From: Thermodesulfovibrionales bacterium
Lineage (GTDB): Bacteria; Nitrospirota; Thermodesulfovibrionia; Thermodesulfovibrionales; Dissulfurispiraceae
Assembly: GCA_020062545.1 (NCBI GenBank)
Contig: JAGUWD010000003.1
Span: 124,001 to 188,000, forward strand
Direction: 5' to 3'
DNA: 64,000 nucleotides
This document shows positions 1-6,502 of this stretch, in pieces (the first letter of the stretch is position 1; each line of letters opens with the position of its first letter). The position numbers were made by a program, and so were the translations under genes. Below the pieces are notes generated by a model. It saw only the letters and a list, made by a program, of their open reading frames with translations, ran no database searches and was not told the origin of the DNA.

Positions 1-314
1 CCATGTCCCCATCTGTATGCATCGATCGGGAAATCTTTCCATGAACTACCGACCTTCTTTTTTAATGCCTCTACAAATCCGGCAATAACCGAAGAGGTAC
101 ACCACCTCTTAAAGTAGTTTTCATAGGTGACCTGTCCTACCTCATGGGGGTCCAGTTTTTCGTACTTAAAAGTCGATGCATATTCATAGGCATCAGCGGT
201 CTTTACAGCATTGAGTGCACCGATGGATAAGATTGCAGCGCCTGCTGCTGCCTTCCCGCTATTGATGATTAGGTCTCTCCTTGAAAGTCCGTCATTATTG
301 CCATTAATGGTCAT
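1..314 (-). CDS. Partial Tat-exported C_GCAxxG_C_C / split-Soret-type redox protein
   Basis: The gene reads leftward off the window edge; 104 codons are visible and the C-terminus is missing. A strong AGGAGG lies just upstream of the ATG at 314. The N-terminus holds a twin-arginine motif (SRRDLI) followed by an Ala-rich hydrophobic stretch, so export of a folded, cofactor-containing protein is likely. The mature part contains an RWCTSSVIAGFVEAL segment and DAYRWGH, which match the start of the putative redox-active C_GCAxxG_C_C family, related to split-Soret cytochrome c. The Cys and CxxCH motifs that would decide between the two lie beyond the window. The family call comes from recalled patterns and is moderately sure. 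Confidence 0.6.
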   Translation of the reverse strand, partial: MTINGNNDGLSRRDLIINSGKAAAGAAILSIGALNAVKTADAYEYASTFKYEKLDPHEVGQVTYENYFKRWCTSSVIAGFVEALKKKVGSSWKDFPIDAYRWGH

Positions 315-339
315 AAAACCCTCCTGTTATTTTTTAAAA

Positions 340-385
340 TTTTTAAAAAAGACTCCACTGCAGACAATCCATCTGAAGTGGAGTC
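340..385 (-). terminator. Rho-independent terminator, leftward
   Basis: GACTCCACT (351-359) pairs with AGTGGAGTC (377-385), and an inner CAGA/TCTG pair extends the stem. Read leftward the hairpin is followed by six Ts. It lies between the small secreted-protein gene and the Tat gene, so it could end the former or act as an attenuator for the latter. The spacer also holds a 9-bp direct repeat TGATCAGAC at 481 and 496. Confidence 0.7.
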
Positions 386-498
386 AAATTAAACGGGGAG
401 GAATGCCTATAAAGGACAATCCTTTATACAGACAGAATGCCTGTATTTGTGCAAATAAAGACTCGCAACTTCAGAACTACTGATCAGACTTTTGGTGA

Positions 499-795
499 TC
501 AGACCCTTGGAGGTTGCTCTATTGGGAATGCTAATATGGGTAAATCGAGCCGCGGACTTATAATTTCATGAAGGCTTACAAACTTCAGAGGAGTTGGTTT
601 CCATGGACACTCGCAGAGGCAGGGTTTATCGGCGTTCACAGAGAGAGACGAATTTGATGCATGACAAACATCGAGGCTTAATATAATTAGAGGTCTTCTG
701 CCTTTACGAATTTTTATTATTTTGAAAGACGCTGGAGATATGATGCTTGCCATCAGAGCTATCAATATGACAGGAAGAAATACCCTCAATTTCAT
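499..795 (-). CDS. Small secreted protein of unknown function
   Basis: 98 residues. The first ~23 residues (MKLRVFLPVILIALMASIIS onward) form a plausible signal peptide or single membrane anchor. The rest has several Cys (LDVCHA, KPCLCECPWKP) and is Pro-rich towards the C-terminus. I recall similar short proteins next to redox and efflux genes in anaerobes but cannot name a function. No Shine-Dalgarno is visible; a TATAAA box lies about 6 nt before the ATG, so the start could be leaderless or misplaced. The G+C balance and signal-like N-terminus support a real gene, but a chance reading frame cannot be excluded. Confidence 0.45.
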   Translation of the reverse strand: MKLRVFLPVILIALMASIISPASFKIIKIRKGRRPLIILSLDVCHASNSSLSVNADKPCLCECPWKPTPLKFVSLHEIISPRLDLPILAFPIEQPPRV

Positions 796-947
796 GAATA
801 ATTTATAACAAAAATAAAACAGGCTGTCAACTTGAAGTTATAATTATAATTCTACCGAAAATTATAAATCTCGGGATAAAACATTTCTGTAAAATTTAAG
901 GGAAAAATATTATAATATCGAGATTTTTATTAACCGAATACACTTAG

Positions 948-2762
948 ATGCTTGAGAAAGAACCACCCATAAAGGGAATTATAAAATCCCTTGGTCTTGT
1001 CTTCGGAGATATTGGAACCTCTCCAATATATACCCTTACTGTTATATTTCTCCTTACAAAACCAACGGAGGCCAATGTTATTGGCGTGCTCTCCCTCATT
1101 GTCTGGACACTAATTATACTCGTAACAGTTGAATATGCATGGCTTGCCATGAGCCTTGGAAAGAAAGGCGAGGGAGGCACTATCGTGCTTAAGGAATTGC
1201 TTGTCCCCCTCCTCAAGTCAGGCAGGCAGGCATCATTTGTCACACTGCTTTCGTTTGTCGGAATATCTCTTCTCATCGGAGATGGTGTCATTACGCCCGC
1301 CATTAGTATACTCAGTGCTGTTGAGGGATCGCTTCTCATTCCTGGCTTTGAGCATGCAAAACAGGAAATACTTATTCTTATTGCGGCTGTCATCGCCATA
1401 ACCCTCTTTGCCTTTCAGAGGAAAGGGACGGAGAGAGTAGCAGGAGCATTCGGCCCGTTGATGGTTTTATGGTTTTCATCGCTGGCGATTTCTGGTATTG
1501 TCTCGATACTTCAGGTTCCATCTGTTGTGAATGCTATAAATCCATATTATGCCTTTAAATTTCTTTATGACAATGGTATTGCCGGTTTCTTTGTGCTTTC
1601 AGAAGTCATACTCTGCGCCACAGGAGGCGAGGCATTATATGCAGATATGGGGCATTTAGGCAGAAGGCCTATTATCAGGGCATGGTATTTTGTATTTGCT
1701 GCACTTTTGTTGAATTATCTCGGTCAGGGTGCATTTATTATTAAGCATCCGGATGCAAAGAATATGCTCTTTGAAATGGTTTTCCATCAGGTGCCTATTT
1801 TTTATGTCCCGTTTTTAGTCCTCAGCATTATAGCGACGGTCATAGCCTCTCAGGCGATGATAAGCGGAATGTTCTCGATAGTCTATCAGGGTATACAAAC
1901 CCGTGTTATGCCCATGTTCAAGGTCGACTATACATCCGCTGAATTAAGGGCACAGATATACATAGGCATTGTAAACTGGTTCCTGCTTGCATCTGTCTTG
2001 TTTATCATGTATGAGTTCAAGGAGTCCAGCCGCCTTGCTGCTGCCTATGGTCTTGCAGTTACAGGGACAATGACCCTTACAGGCATAATGATGACATGGA
2101 TATTCCATCGGCAGAAAAAGCCTGTGCTGTCTTTTATTTCTTTCATTGTTACTATTGTTGATATTGCATACCTCATTGCAAACTTCTATAAAATACCCCA
2201 CGGCGGCTACTGGTCAATAATACTCGCCTCTATCCCTTTTTTAACAATAATGCTCTATACCAAGGGGCAGAGACGGCTTTATAAGATGATGAAGTTTATG
2301 CCTTTAGAGGAGTTTCTTAATAAGTTTACAAAGGCATATCCCACAATAGCAAAGATTAAAGGCACAGCACTTTTCCTCATAAGAGACATTGAGGAGATAC
2401 CATTTTATATTACGCAAACGATGTTTTATCATGGCATCATCTACGAAGACAATATCTTTGTCTCGATAATCAAGCGTGATGATCCATTCGGCGTTACAGG
2501 ATATTTCAAAGAAGATATTGCAAAAGGGCTCAGGCTGTTCGAGATACAGTACGGATACATGGAAGTAGTGGATGTTGAGGAGTTATTGAGAGAGGCAGGG
2601 ATAGATGAAAAGACGATATTCTACGGCATAGAGGACATCCATACCACGAGTTTTGTGTGGAAGACGTTTTCTATTATAAAGAGATTAACTCCAGCATTTG
2701 TCCAGTTCTATAAACTCCCGTCCCGGAAGCTGCACGGGGTTATTACGAGGGTTGAGATGTAA
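948..2762 (+). CDS. kup: Kup-family potassium uptake permease
   Basis: 604 residues, near the usual ~620 of Kup/HAK/KT transporters, which import K+ with H+ across the inner membrane. The N-terminal signature GDIGTSPIYTL is present, followed by about twelve hydrophobic segments to residue ~430. A more hydrophilic C-terminal region follows, as in the family. A -10-like TATAAT at 911-916 gives a short leader without a clear ribosome-binding site. The gene stands alone and faces right ahead of the sulfur-relay genes; nothing ties it to them. Confidence 0.93.
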   Translation: MLEKEPPIKGIIKSLGLVFGDIGTSPIYTLTVIFLLTKPTEANVIGVLSLIVWTLIILVTVEYAWLAMSLGKKGEGGTIVLKELLVPLLKSGRQASFVTLLSFVGISLLIGDGVITPAISILSAVEGSLLIPGFEHAKQEILILIAAVIAITLFAFQRKGTERVAGAFGPLMVLWFSSLAISGIVSILQVPSVVNAINPYYAFKFLYDNGIAGFFVLSEVILCATGGEALYADMGHLGRRPIIRAWYFVFAALLLNYLGQGAFIIKHPDAKNMLFEMVFHQVPIFYVPFLVLSIIATVIASQAMISGMFSIVYQGIQTRVMPMFKVDYTSAELRAQIYIGIVNWFLLASVLFIMYEFKESSRLAAAYGLAVTGTMTLTGIMMTWIFHRQKKPVLSFISFIVTIVDIAYLIANFYKIPHGGYWSIILASIPFLTIMLYTKGQRRLYKMMKFMPLEEFLNKFTKAYPTIAKIKGTALFLIRDIEEIPFYITQTMFYHGIIYEDNIFVSIIKRDDPFGVTGYFKEDIAKGLRLFEIQYGYMEVVDVEELLREAGIDEKTIFYGIEDIHTTSFVWKTFSIIKRLTPAFVQFYKLPSRKLHGVITRVEM

Positions 2763-2779
2763 AATTAGTACCCGATAAT

Positions 2780-2795
2780 CAGTAGCCAGTAGCAG
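2780..2795 (+). repeat. Heptamer microrepeat, CAGTAGC word
   Basis: Two tandem CAGTAGC units plus a partial third, between kup and the DsrE gene. The same word recurs at 22629-22659 inside a lipoprotein gene. Confidence 0.6.
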
Positions 2796-2878
2796 TTTCT
2801 AATCCCTGCAACTGGGGTTTACTTTTTTTATTGTCTTATGCTACAAAAATTAGCGATTGTTAAGGAGTTGTGAAGGAC

Positions 2879-3181
2879 ATGACTATCGGGATGCTTATTA
2901 CAACCGACAAATACAGGGATGATATAGTGGGCATCACAGAGGCAGCAGTTGGCAGAGGACATAGGGTTATTATCTTTTTCATGGATGAGGGCTGCCGTCT
3001 GGTAGCAGACAAAAAGATTGCGTCTCTTAAGGAAAATGGCGGTGTTTCTATGAGCCTTTGTGATTATAACCGCAAGAAAATGGGGCTTTTGGATAAAGAT
3101 ATTCCGGAGGGAATTACATGCGGAAGCCAGTATGACAATGCGGTTATGAACAGGGAATCGGATAAAGTGATAGTATTTTAG
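2879..3181 (+). CDS. DsrE-family sulfur-relay protein
   Basis: About 100 residues. The TIGMLITTDKY start, alternating hydrophobic beta strands and helices, and VIIFFMDEGCRLV match the DsrE/DsrF-like fold, whose members carry sulfane sulfur or act as small cytoplasmic redox proteins. Two Cys are candidates for persulfide carriage: DEGC (~residue 40) and ITCGSQYDNAV near the C-terminus. A GTG at 2870 is an alternative start; the ATG at 2879 lies 11 nt after AAGGAG. The gene abuts the next reading frame (TAG then ATG) and heads a four-gene run ending in the YeeE-type transporter, which supports a sulfur role. Confidence 0.75.
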   Translation: MTIGMLITTDKYRDDIVGITEAAVGRGHRVIIFFMDEGCRLVADKKIASLKENGGVSMSLCDYNRKKMGLLDKDIPEGITCGSQYDNAVMNRESDKVIVF

Positions 3182-3448
3182 ATGAAGAAGATAGCGGTTA
3201 TCGTAAGAGACAGGCAGTCTGAGGCTTTGCGCATGGGCATCGGTCTTTCTATACTTAATGATGTGGATATATACATATTTGACAGAAAACTCGAAGCATC
3301 AGATGATATTTTGTTGAATCTCGAAATGATTAGAGAAATGAGATTAGGTCTTTATACAAATACTGCTTTAAATGAAGGGATTGAGTATCTTTCAACAGAA
3401 GACATTGCGAAAAGGCTTCTAAAATATGATAATATTTTGCCGTATTAA
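3182..3448 (+). CDS. Small DsrE-like protein
   Basis: 88 residues, with the start codon directly after the previous stop. MKKIAVIVRDRQSEALRMG and VDIYIFDRKL show the beta-alpha-beta pattern of a DsrE/DsrF-type domain. No Cys is present, so it is more likely a structural partner in a DsrEFH/TusBCD-like hetero-oligomer than a sulfur carrier. The assignment rests on fold pattern and on the operon with DsrE and YeeE. Confidence 0.55.
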   Translation: MKKIAVIVRDRQSEALRMGIGLSILNDVDIYIFDRKLEASDDILLNLEMIREMRLGLYTNTALNEGIEYLSTEDIAKRLLKYDNILPY

Positions 3449-3450
3449 TA

Positions 3451-3618
3451 ATGAAGATACTCCACATATTGAAGGCAGAGCCCGAAGAAAGTATTAAGAA
3501 GGTAATCGAAGAGCACAGAAAAGAAAATGATGTGGCAGTTATAAATTTGGGAAGCGATAAAGATTACGACCGGATTGTTGGGCTTATAGAGAAGGCTGAT
3601 AAAGTAATCGTCTGGTAG
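3451..3618 (+). CDS. 55-aa DsrH/TusB-like small protein
   Basis: A short gene starting 2 nt after the preceding stop. It runs from MKILHILKAEPEESIKKVIEE to a C-terminal KADKVIVW. The beta-alpha-beta pattern and terminal VIVW resemble truncated DsrH/TusB-type proteins, but Cys is absent. Tight spacing on both sides and the operon context make it likely translated; its role is unknown. A small hairpin (ACAAGCC/GGCTTGT, 3620-3636) follows before the YeeE ribosome-binding site. Confidence 0.55.
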   Translation: MKILHILKAEPEESIKKVIEEHRKENDVAVINLGSDKDYDRIVGLIEKADKVIVW

Positions 3619-3660
3619 AACAAGCCTTTGGCTTGTCAATAAACAATACAGGAGGTTTAA

Positions 3661-4752
3661 ATGGAGGGGATACCACAGGCGAGTATTATGGTTATACTCA
3701 GCGGCGTGCTGGTCGGCGTGCTTTTTGGTTTTGTGCTACAGCGCGGCAGATATTGAATGAACTCAGCATTCAGAGACGTGATCTTTGTAAACGATATGAC
3801 TTTGCTGAGGGCATGGCTTTTGGCATTGGTGATTTCTATTATAGGCGCTAACTTTATTGAGGACATTGGACTTATGGGCGCTGATGGACTGAGACGACAG
3901 GCATTTGCCCCTATTGCAGCTATTGTAGGTGGTTATATCTTCGGTCTCGGTATTGTTATGGCTGGCGGATGCGGAAGTGGTGTTTTATATAAGCAAGGCG
4001 AGGGACAATTCGCTGCTACTATAGCCACATTTGGTTTTGGTGTAGGTCTGATTTCAACAATGCATGGTCCGCTAAAACCTGTCAGTCAGTTTTTGAAAAG
4101 TTATAAGGTCTCTATTGGGGAGGGAGAAAATGCTATAACAAGCCCGGCCTTATGGGATGTATTCGGAGGCGGCAATATCAAGTGGATAGTTATAGCCGTG
4201 GTAGCGGCGATAGTCATTCCGGTAGTATTGAAAGGTAAGCCCTTTGCAAAGGGACCCAAGAAAGGCTGGTCATGGTCAGTTGGTGGTGCTCTGATAGGCG
4301 TGGTAGTAGTTCTTGCATGGTGGGCTTCTTATTACTGGGGCGGCCAGGCAAGGGGACTCTCGTTTTCGGGCCCTCTTTCGGACTTTCTTATGTTTGTTTT
4401 AACCGGAAACAGCCAGGCGCCTTTCGATCCGATGTTCAGCATCTTCGGAATTGGTGTAGCAACATGGAGTGCACTTTATGTTATAGGCGTTCCGGTCGGA
4501 GCTTTTTTAAGCGCGAAAGGCCTCGGCGAATTCAAGCTTACGGCACCGAAAGATCCGAACGAACTTGTAAGGGTCTTTTTCGGAGGACTTGTTATGGGTT
4601 TTGGCGGCGCTGTTGCAGGTGGCTGAACTGTCGGCCATGCGCTGACAGGTGTGTCGGCATTATCGCTTCAAAGCATAGTCGCAACAGCATTTATAATCCT
4701 TGGCAACTGGACAATGACTTATTTTATGTTCATAAAGCCGATGAAGGATTAG
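3661..4752 (+). CDS. YeeE/YedE-type transporter with two selenocysteines
   Basis: A single 363-residue protein read through two in-frame TGA codons at 3754-3756 and 4624-4626, ending at TAG 4750-4752. AGGAGG sits 5 nt before the ATG. The first TGA falls in QRGRY-Sec-MNSAFRD and the second in AGG-Sec-TVGHALTG; both are positions where YeeE/YedE proteins carry conserved Cys. A third conserved Cys (GGCGSG, residue 104) is an ordinary TGC. In the thiosulfate importer TsuA three such Cys line the pore and relay the substrate; here two of three become Sec (residues 32 and 322). The protein has roughly nine hydrophobic segments. Each TGA is followed by a SECIS-like hairpin. The substrate is not known: thiosulfate, another sulfur species or selenium are possible. 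Confidence 0.9.
3771..3787 (+). promoter_or_regulatory. Candidate SECIS hairpin for Sec32 of YeeE
   Basis: CAGAGA (3771-3776) pairs with TCTTTG (3782-3787), with one G-U, around a CGTGA loop. Twenty nt separate the TGA from the loop, within the range known for bacterial SECIS elements, which lie inside the coding region and bind SelB. Confidence 0.6.
4641..4658 (+). promoter_or_regulatory. Candidate SECIS hairpin for Sec322 of YeeE
   Basis: GCTGACA pairs with TGTCGGC (7 bp, one G-U) around a GGTG loop that starts 21 nt after the TGA. A G-rich apical loop is typical of bacterial SECIS. A competing hairpin CTGTCGGC/GCTGACAG (4628-4648) overlaps it. Confidence 0.65.
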
Positions 4753-4890
4753 TGGACAAAATGGGAATTTGTTTCCTGTTTTGGGAAAGAAACTTGTTGT
4801 TGAAAACTTTAAGTTTGTTGTAAAATTAAGCAAATTCATGCATGGCATGTTAATTGCTCAGAAAAAATTAATGAAAGGAGGTGAAGTTAA

Positions 4891-5163
4891 ATGAAGAAGA
4901 TACTCGTATTATTAGTCGCTCTCGTATTTGCTCTTGGCGTTGTCGGTCTTAGCTTTGCAGCAGATGTAAAGGGTACTGTTACAAAAGTTGAGGGCAAGAA
5001 GGTAACTGTAAAAGATGATAAGGGCAAGGAGACAACCGTTGAGGTTAAGGACACAGCTGGTGTAAAGGCCGGTGATAAGGTTGAAATCAAGGGCGGCAAG
5101 GTGGTAAAGGAGGCAGCTCCAGCAGCACCTGCAAAGAAGAAAAAGGCTATAGAAGGCTGTTAA
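4891..5163 (+). CDS. Small secreted Lys/Val-rich protein
   Basis: 90 residues with a strong AAAGGAGGTG ribosome-binding site. The signal peptide (MKKILVLLVALVFALGVVG onward) is probably cleaved after SFAA. The mature part is an alternating V/K beta-rich stretch (GTVTKVEGKKVTVKDDKGKE, then VKAGDKVEIKGGKV) resembling a small OB- or SH3-like barrel. It ends in an Ala/Pro/Lys tail and a terminal GC. Periplasmic location is likely; function is unknown. It has its own terminator and follows the YeeE gene by 138 nt, so it may be expressed separately. Confidence 0.75.
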   Translation: MKKILVLLVALVFALGVVGLSFAADVKGTVTKVEGKKVTVKDDKGKETTVEVKDTAGVKAGDKVEIKGGKVVKEAAPAAPAKKKKAIEGC

Positions 5164-5182
5164 TTGGTTTTAATATAATAAG

Positions 5183-5215
5183 GGGTGGAAGCTTACGCTT
5201 CCACCCTATTTTTTT
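5183..5215 (+). terminator. Rho-independent terminator
   Basis: GGGTGGAAGC (5183-5192) pairs perfectly with GCTTCCACCC (5197-5206) around TTAC, followed by a T-run. It ends the small secreted-protein transcript directly before trmJ. Confidence 0.93.
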
Positions 5216-5220
5216 GTCAT

Positions 5221-5961
5221 ATGAAGAATACGAAGAACTGGAAAGATAATATTTATTTCATTCTTGTTGAGCCGAAGGAATCGGGCAATATAGGTGCATC
5301 TGCAAGGGCGATAAAGAATATGGGTTTTAAAAACCTATGCCTTGTGAACCCGCCATCCGTTATAACCGACGAGGCAAGATGGTTTGCTTGCAATGCCCTG
5401 GACGTTCTGGAATCAGCAAAAACTTATGATAACCTTATGAGCGCAATTAAAGATAAAACCATTGTTATTGGTACCACAAGGAGGAAGGGTAAAAGGCGCG
5501 GTGTAATTCTGCCTGTCGAAGAAGGCATGGAAAGGATATTCAACATTGCCTGTGACAACAAGATTGCGATCCTATTCGGAAGGGAAAACAGGGGCCTTTT
5601 TAATGAGGAGGTTGAGGAATGCGGATTCCTTATTACTATACCAACAAGCAAAGAACAACCGTCTTTAAATTTAGCCCAGGCAGTTTTGATTGTGGCATAC
5701 GAACTTTCAAAGGCAGAATACAAGAGTCAGCAGTTAAGGGGAGAAAAAAGAATATTGGTCAATCATGAAGAACTAATATCGTTATACAAACGAGTAGCAG
5801 AAACACTAAGACTGCTTGAATATATTCCGAAAGGCGACAGAAATCTTGAAAAAAAGATTATGCAAAATTTGAAGCACCTTATAGGCAGGGCAGGGCTTAT
5901 GGATTGGGAACTGAAGATGCTGCATGGAATATGTTCTCAGATTGAAAAGAAGATAAAATAA
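5221..5961 (+). CDS. trmJ: TrmJ-family tRNA (cytidine/uridine-2'-O-)-methyltransferase
   Basis: 246 residues from the ATG at 5221; the upstream in-frame GTG lies inside the terminator stem and is rejected. The SPOUT/SpoU methyltransferase motifs are clear: VEPKESGNIGASARAIKNMG near the N-terminus, ILFGRENRGLFNEEVEEC in the middle and a PSLNLAQAV SAM-knot segment. TrmJ methylates the ribose of position 32 in tRNA. The C-terminal ~80 residues are helical, as in TrmJ. No clear Shine-Dalgarno is visible. Confidence 0.88.
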   Translation: MKNTKNWKDNIYFILVEPKESGNIGASARAIKNMGFKNLCLVNPPSVITDEARWFACNALDVLESAKTYDNLMSAIKDKTIVIGTTRRKGKRRGVILPVEEGMERIFNIACDNKIAILFGRENRGLFNEEVEECGFLITIPTSKEQPSLNLAQAVLIVAYELSKAEYKSQQLRGEKRILVNHEELISLYKRVAETLRLLEYIPKGDRNLEKKIMQNLKHLIGRAGLMDWELKMLHGICSQIEKKIK

Positions 5962-5989
5962 GGGTACGGAAAGTATACTTTCCGTACCC
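5962..5989. terminator. Bidirectional hairpin between convergent genes
   Basis: A perfect 28-nt palindrome, GGGTACGGAAAGTA followed by its complement, directly after the trmJ stop. T-rich sequence follows on the minus strand, so it probably terminates the leftward zinc-ribbon transcript as well as trmJ. Confidence 0.8.
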
Positions 5990-6029
5990 TTATAAAAAGA
6001 CCTGACCGGTCTCAACATCCCCATGGGTT

Positions 6030-6191
6030 TCAGCCGCCTCCGCCAAAGAGTCCATAAAGGCTCTGAGGATTTAGCTTCAGGATATTGGCGCTTCCGCATT
6101 TAGGACAACTATTGCCTTCTGCATTGTGCATGGCTGATTGACTTATGACAAAGTGGTTGCCGCATGAGAAGCATATATATTCTACTGCCAT
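6030..6191 (-). CDS. 53-aa zinc-ribbon protein
   Basis: A short gene with GGAGGTG 6 nt before its ATG at 6191. The protein begins MAVEYICFSCGNHFVISQ and has a second knuckle CPKCGSANIL: two CxxC pairs 20-25 residues apart, as in FmdB-like regulatory zinc ribbons. It ends in a Gly-rich LFGGGG tail. It is probably cytoplasmic and zinc- or iron-binding. The function is unknown. Confidence 0.8.
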   Translation of the reverse strand: MAVEYICFSCGNHFVISQSAMHNAEGNSCPKCGSANILKLNPQSLYGLFGGGG

Positions 6192-6228
6192 ATTTTCACC
6201 TCCATTAGAAAATGGTTTATTATTAATC

Positions 6229-6266
6229 GTTCATAGTTTTTTTACTATGAACAATGATCTATCAAC
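6229..6266 (+). repeat. TTCATAG-type microrepeat with inverted arm
   Basis: GTTCATAGT (6229-6237) faces ACTATGAAC (6244-6252), followed by AACTGTC/AACTTTG heptamers. The TTCATAG word recurs in tandem at 27132-27173. Confidence 0.5.
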
Positions 6267-6268
6267 TG

Positions 6269-6499
6269 TCAACTTTGTCTTTGCAGTCTCGGTTTTGCCC
6301 CTAATTTATACAGGATATTTGCCATGATGCAGAATCCTGTGAGGGCGAATATGATTAAGTTTACACCGACGAGCCCCGTTAGAATCAACCAGTAAGGGCT
6401 GTGGACAGCAGCGAGTATGGCGCTTGCAAGTGCGAATATCCCTGCAATGAGCCACGTGAGCCTCTCCAGATACCAACTGTCTGTTTGTGCTAAATACAT
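6269..6499 (-). CDS. DUF2892 small inner-membrane protein
   Basis: 76 residues with two hydrophobic segments (LIAGIFALASAILAAVHS and LTGLVGVNLIIFALTGFC), matching the DUF2892/YgaP-like transmembrane family. The tail is FCIMANILYKLGAKPR, with Cys in the second helix. The start lies 3 nt after the RND stop, making it the last gene of the efflux operon. Such proteins often sit beside rhodanese or RND genes; the function is not established. Confidence 0.8.
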   Translation of the reverse strand: MYLAQTDSWYLERLTWLIAGIFALASAILAAVHSPYWLILTGLVGVNLIIFALTGFCIMANILYKLGAKPRLQRQS

Positions 6500-6502
6500 T
6501 AA

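Noticed and set aside
4272-4823. A + strand reading frame overlapping the end of the YeeE gene
   Set aside because: It is out of frame with YeeE, its product has no family features, and the Sec readthrough explains the DNA better.
6012-6032. TGA at the end of the zinc-ribbon gene as a fifth selenocysteine
   Set aside because: Readthrough would add only five residues before another stop, and no family Cys is expected there.
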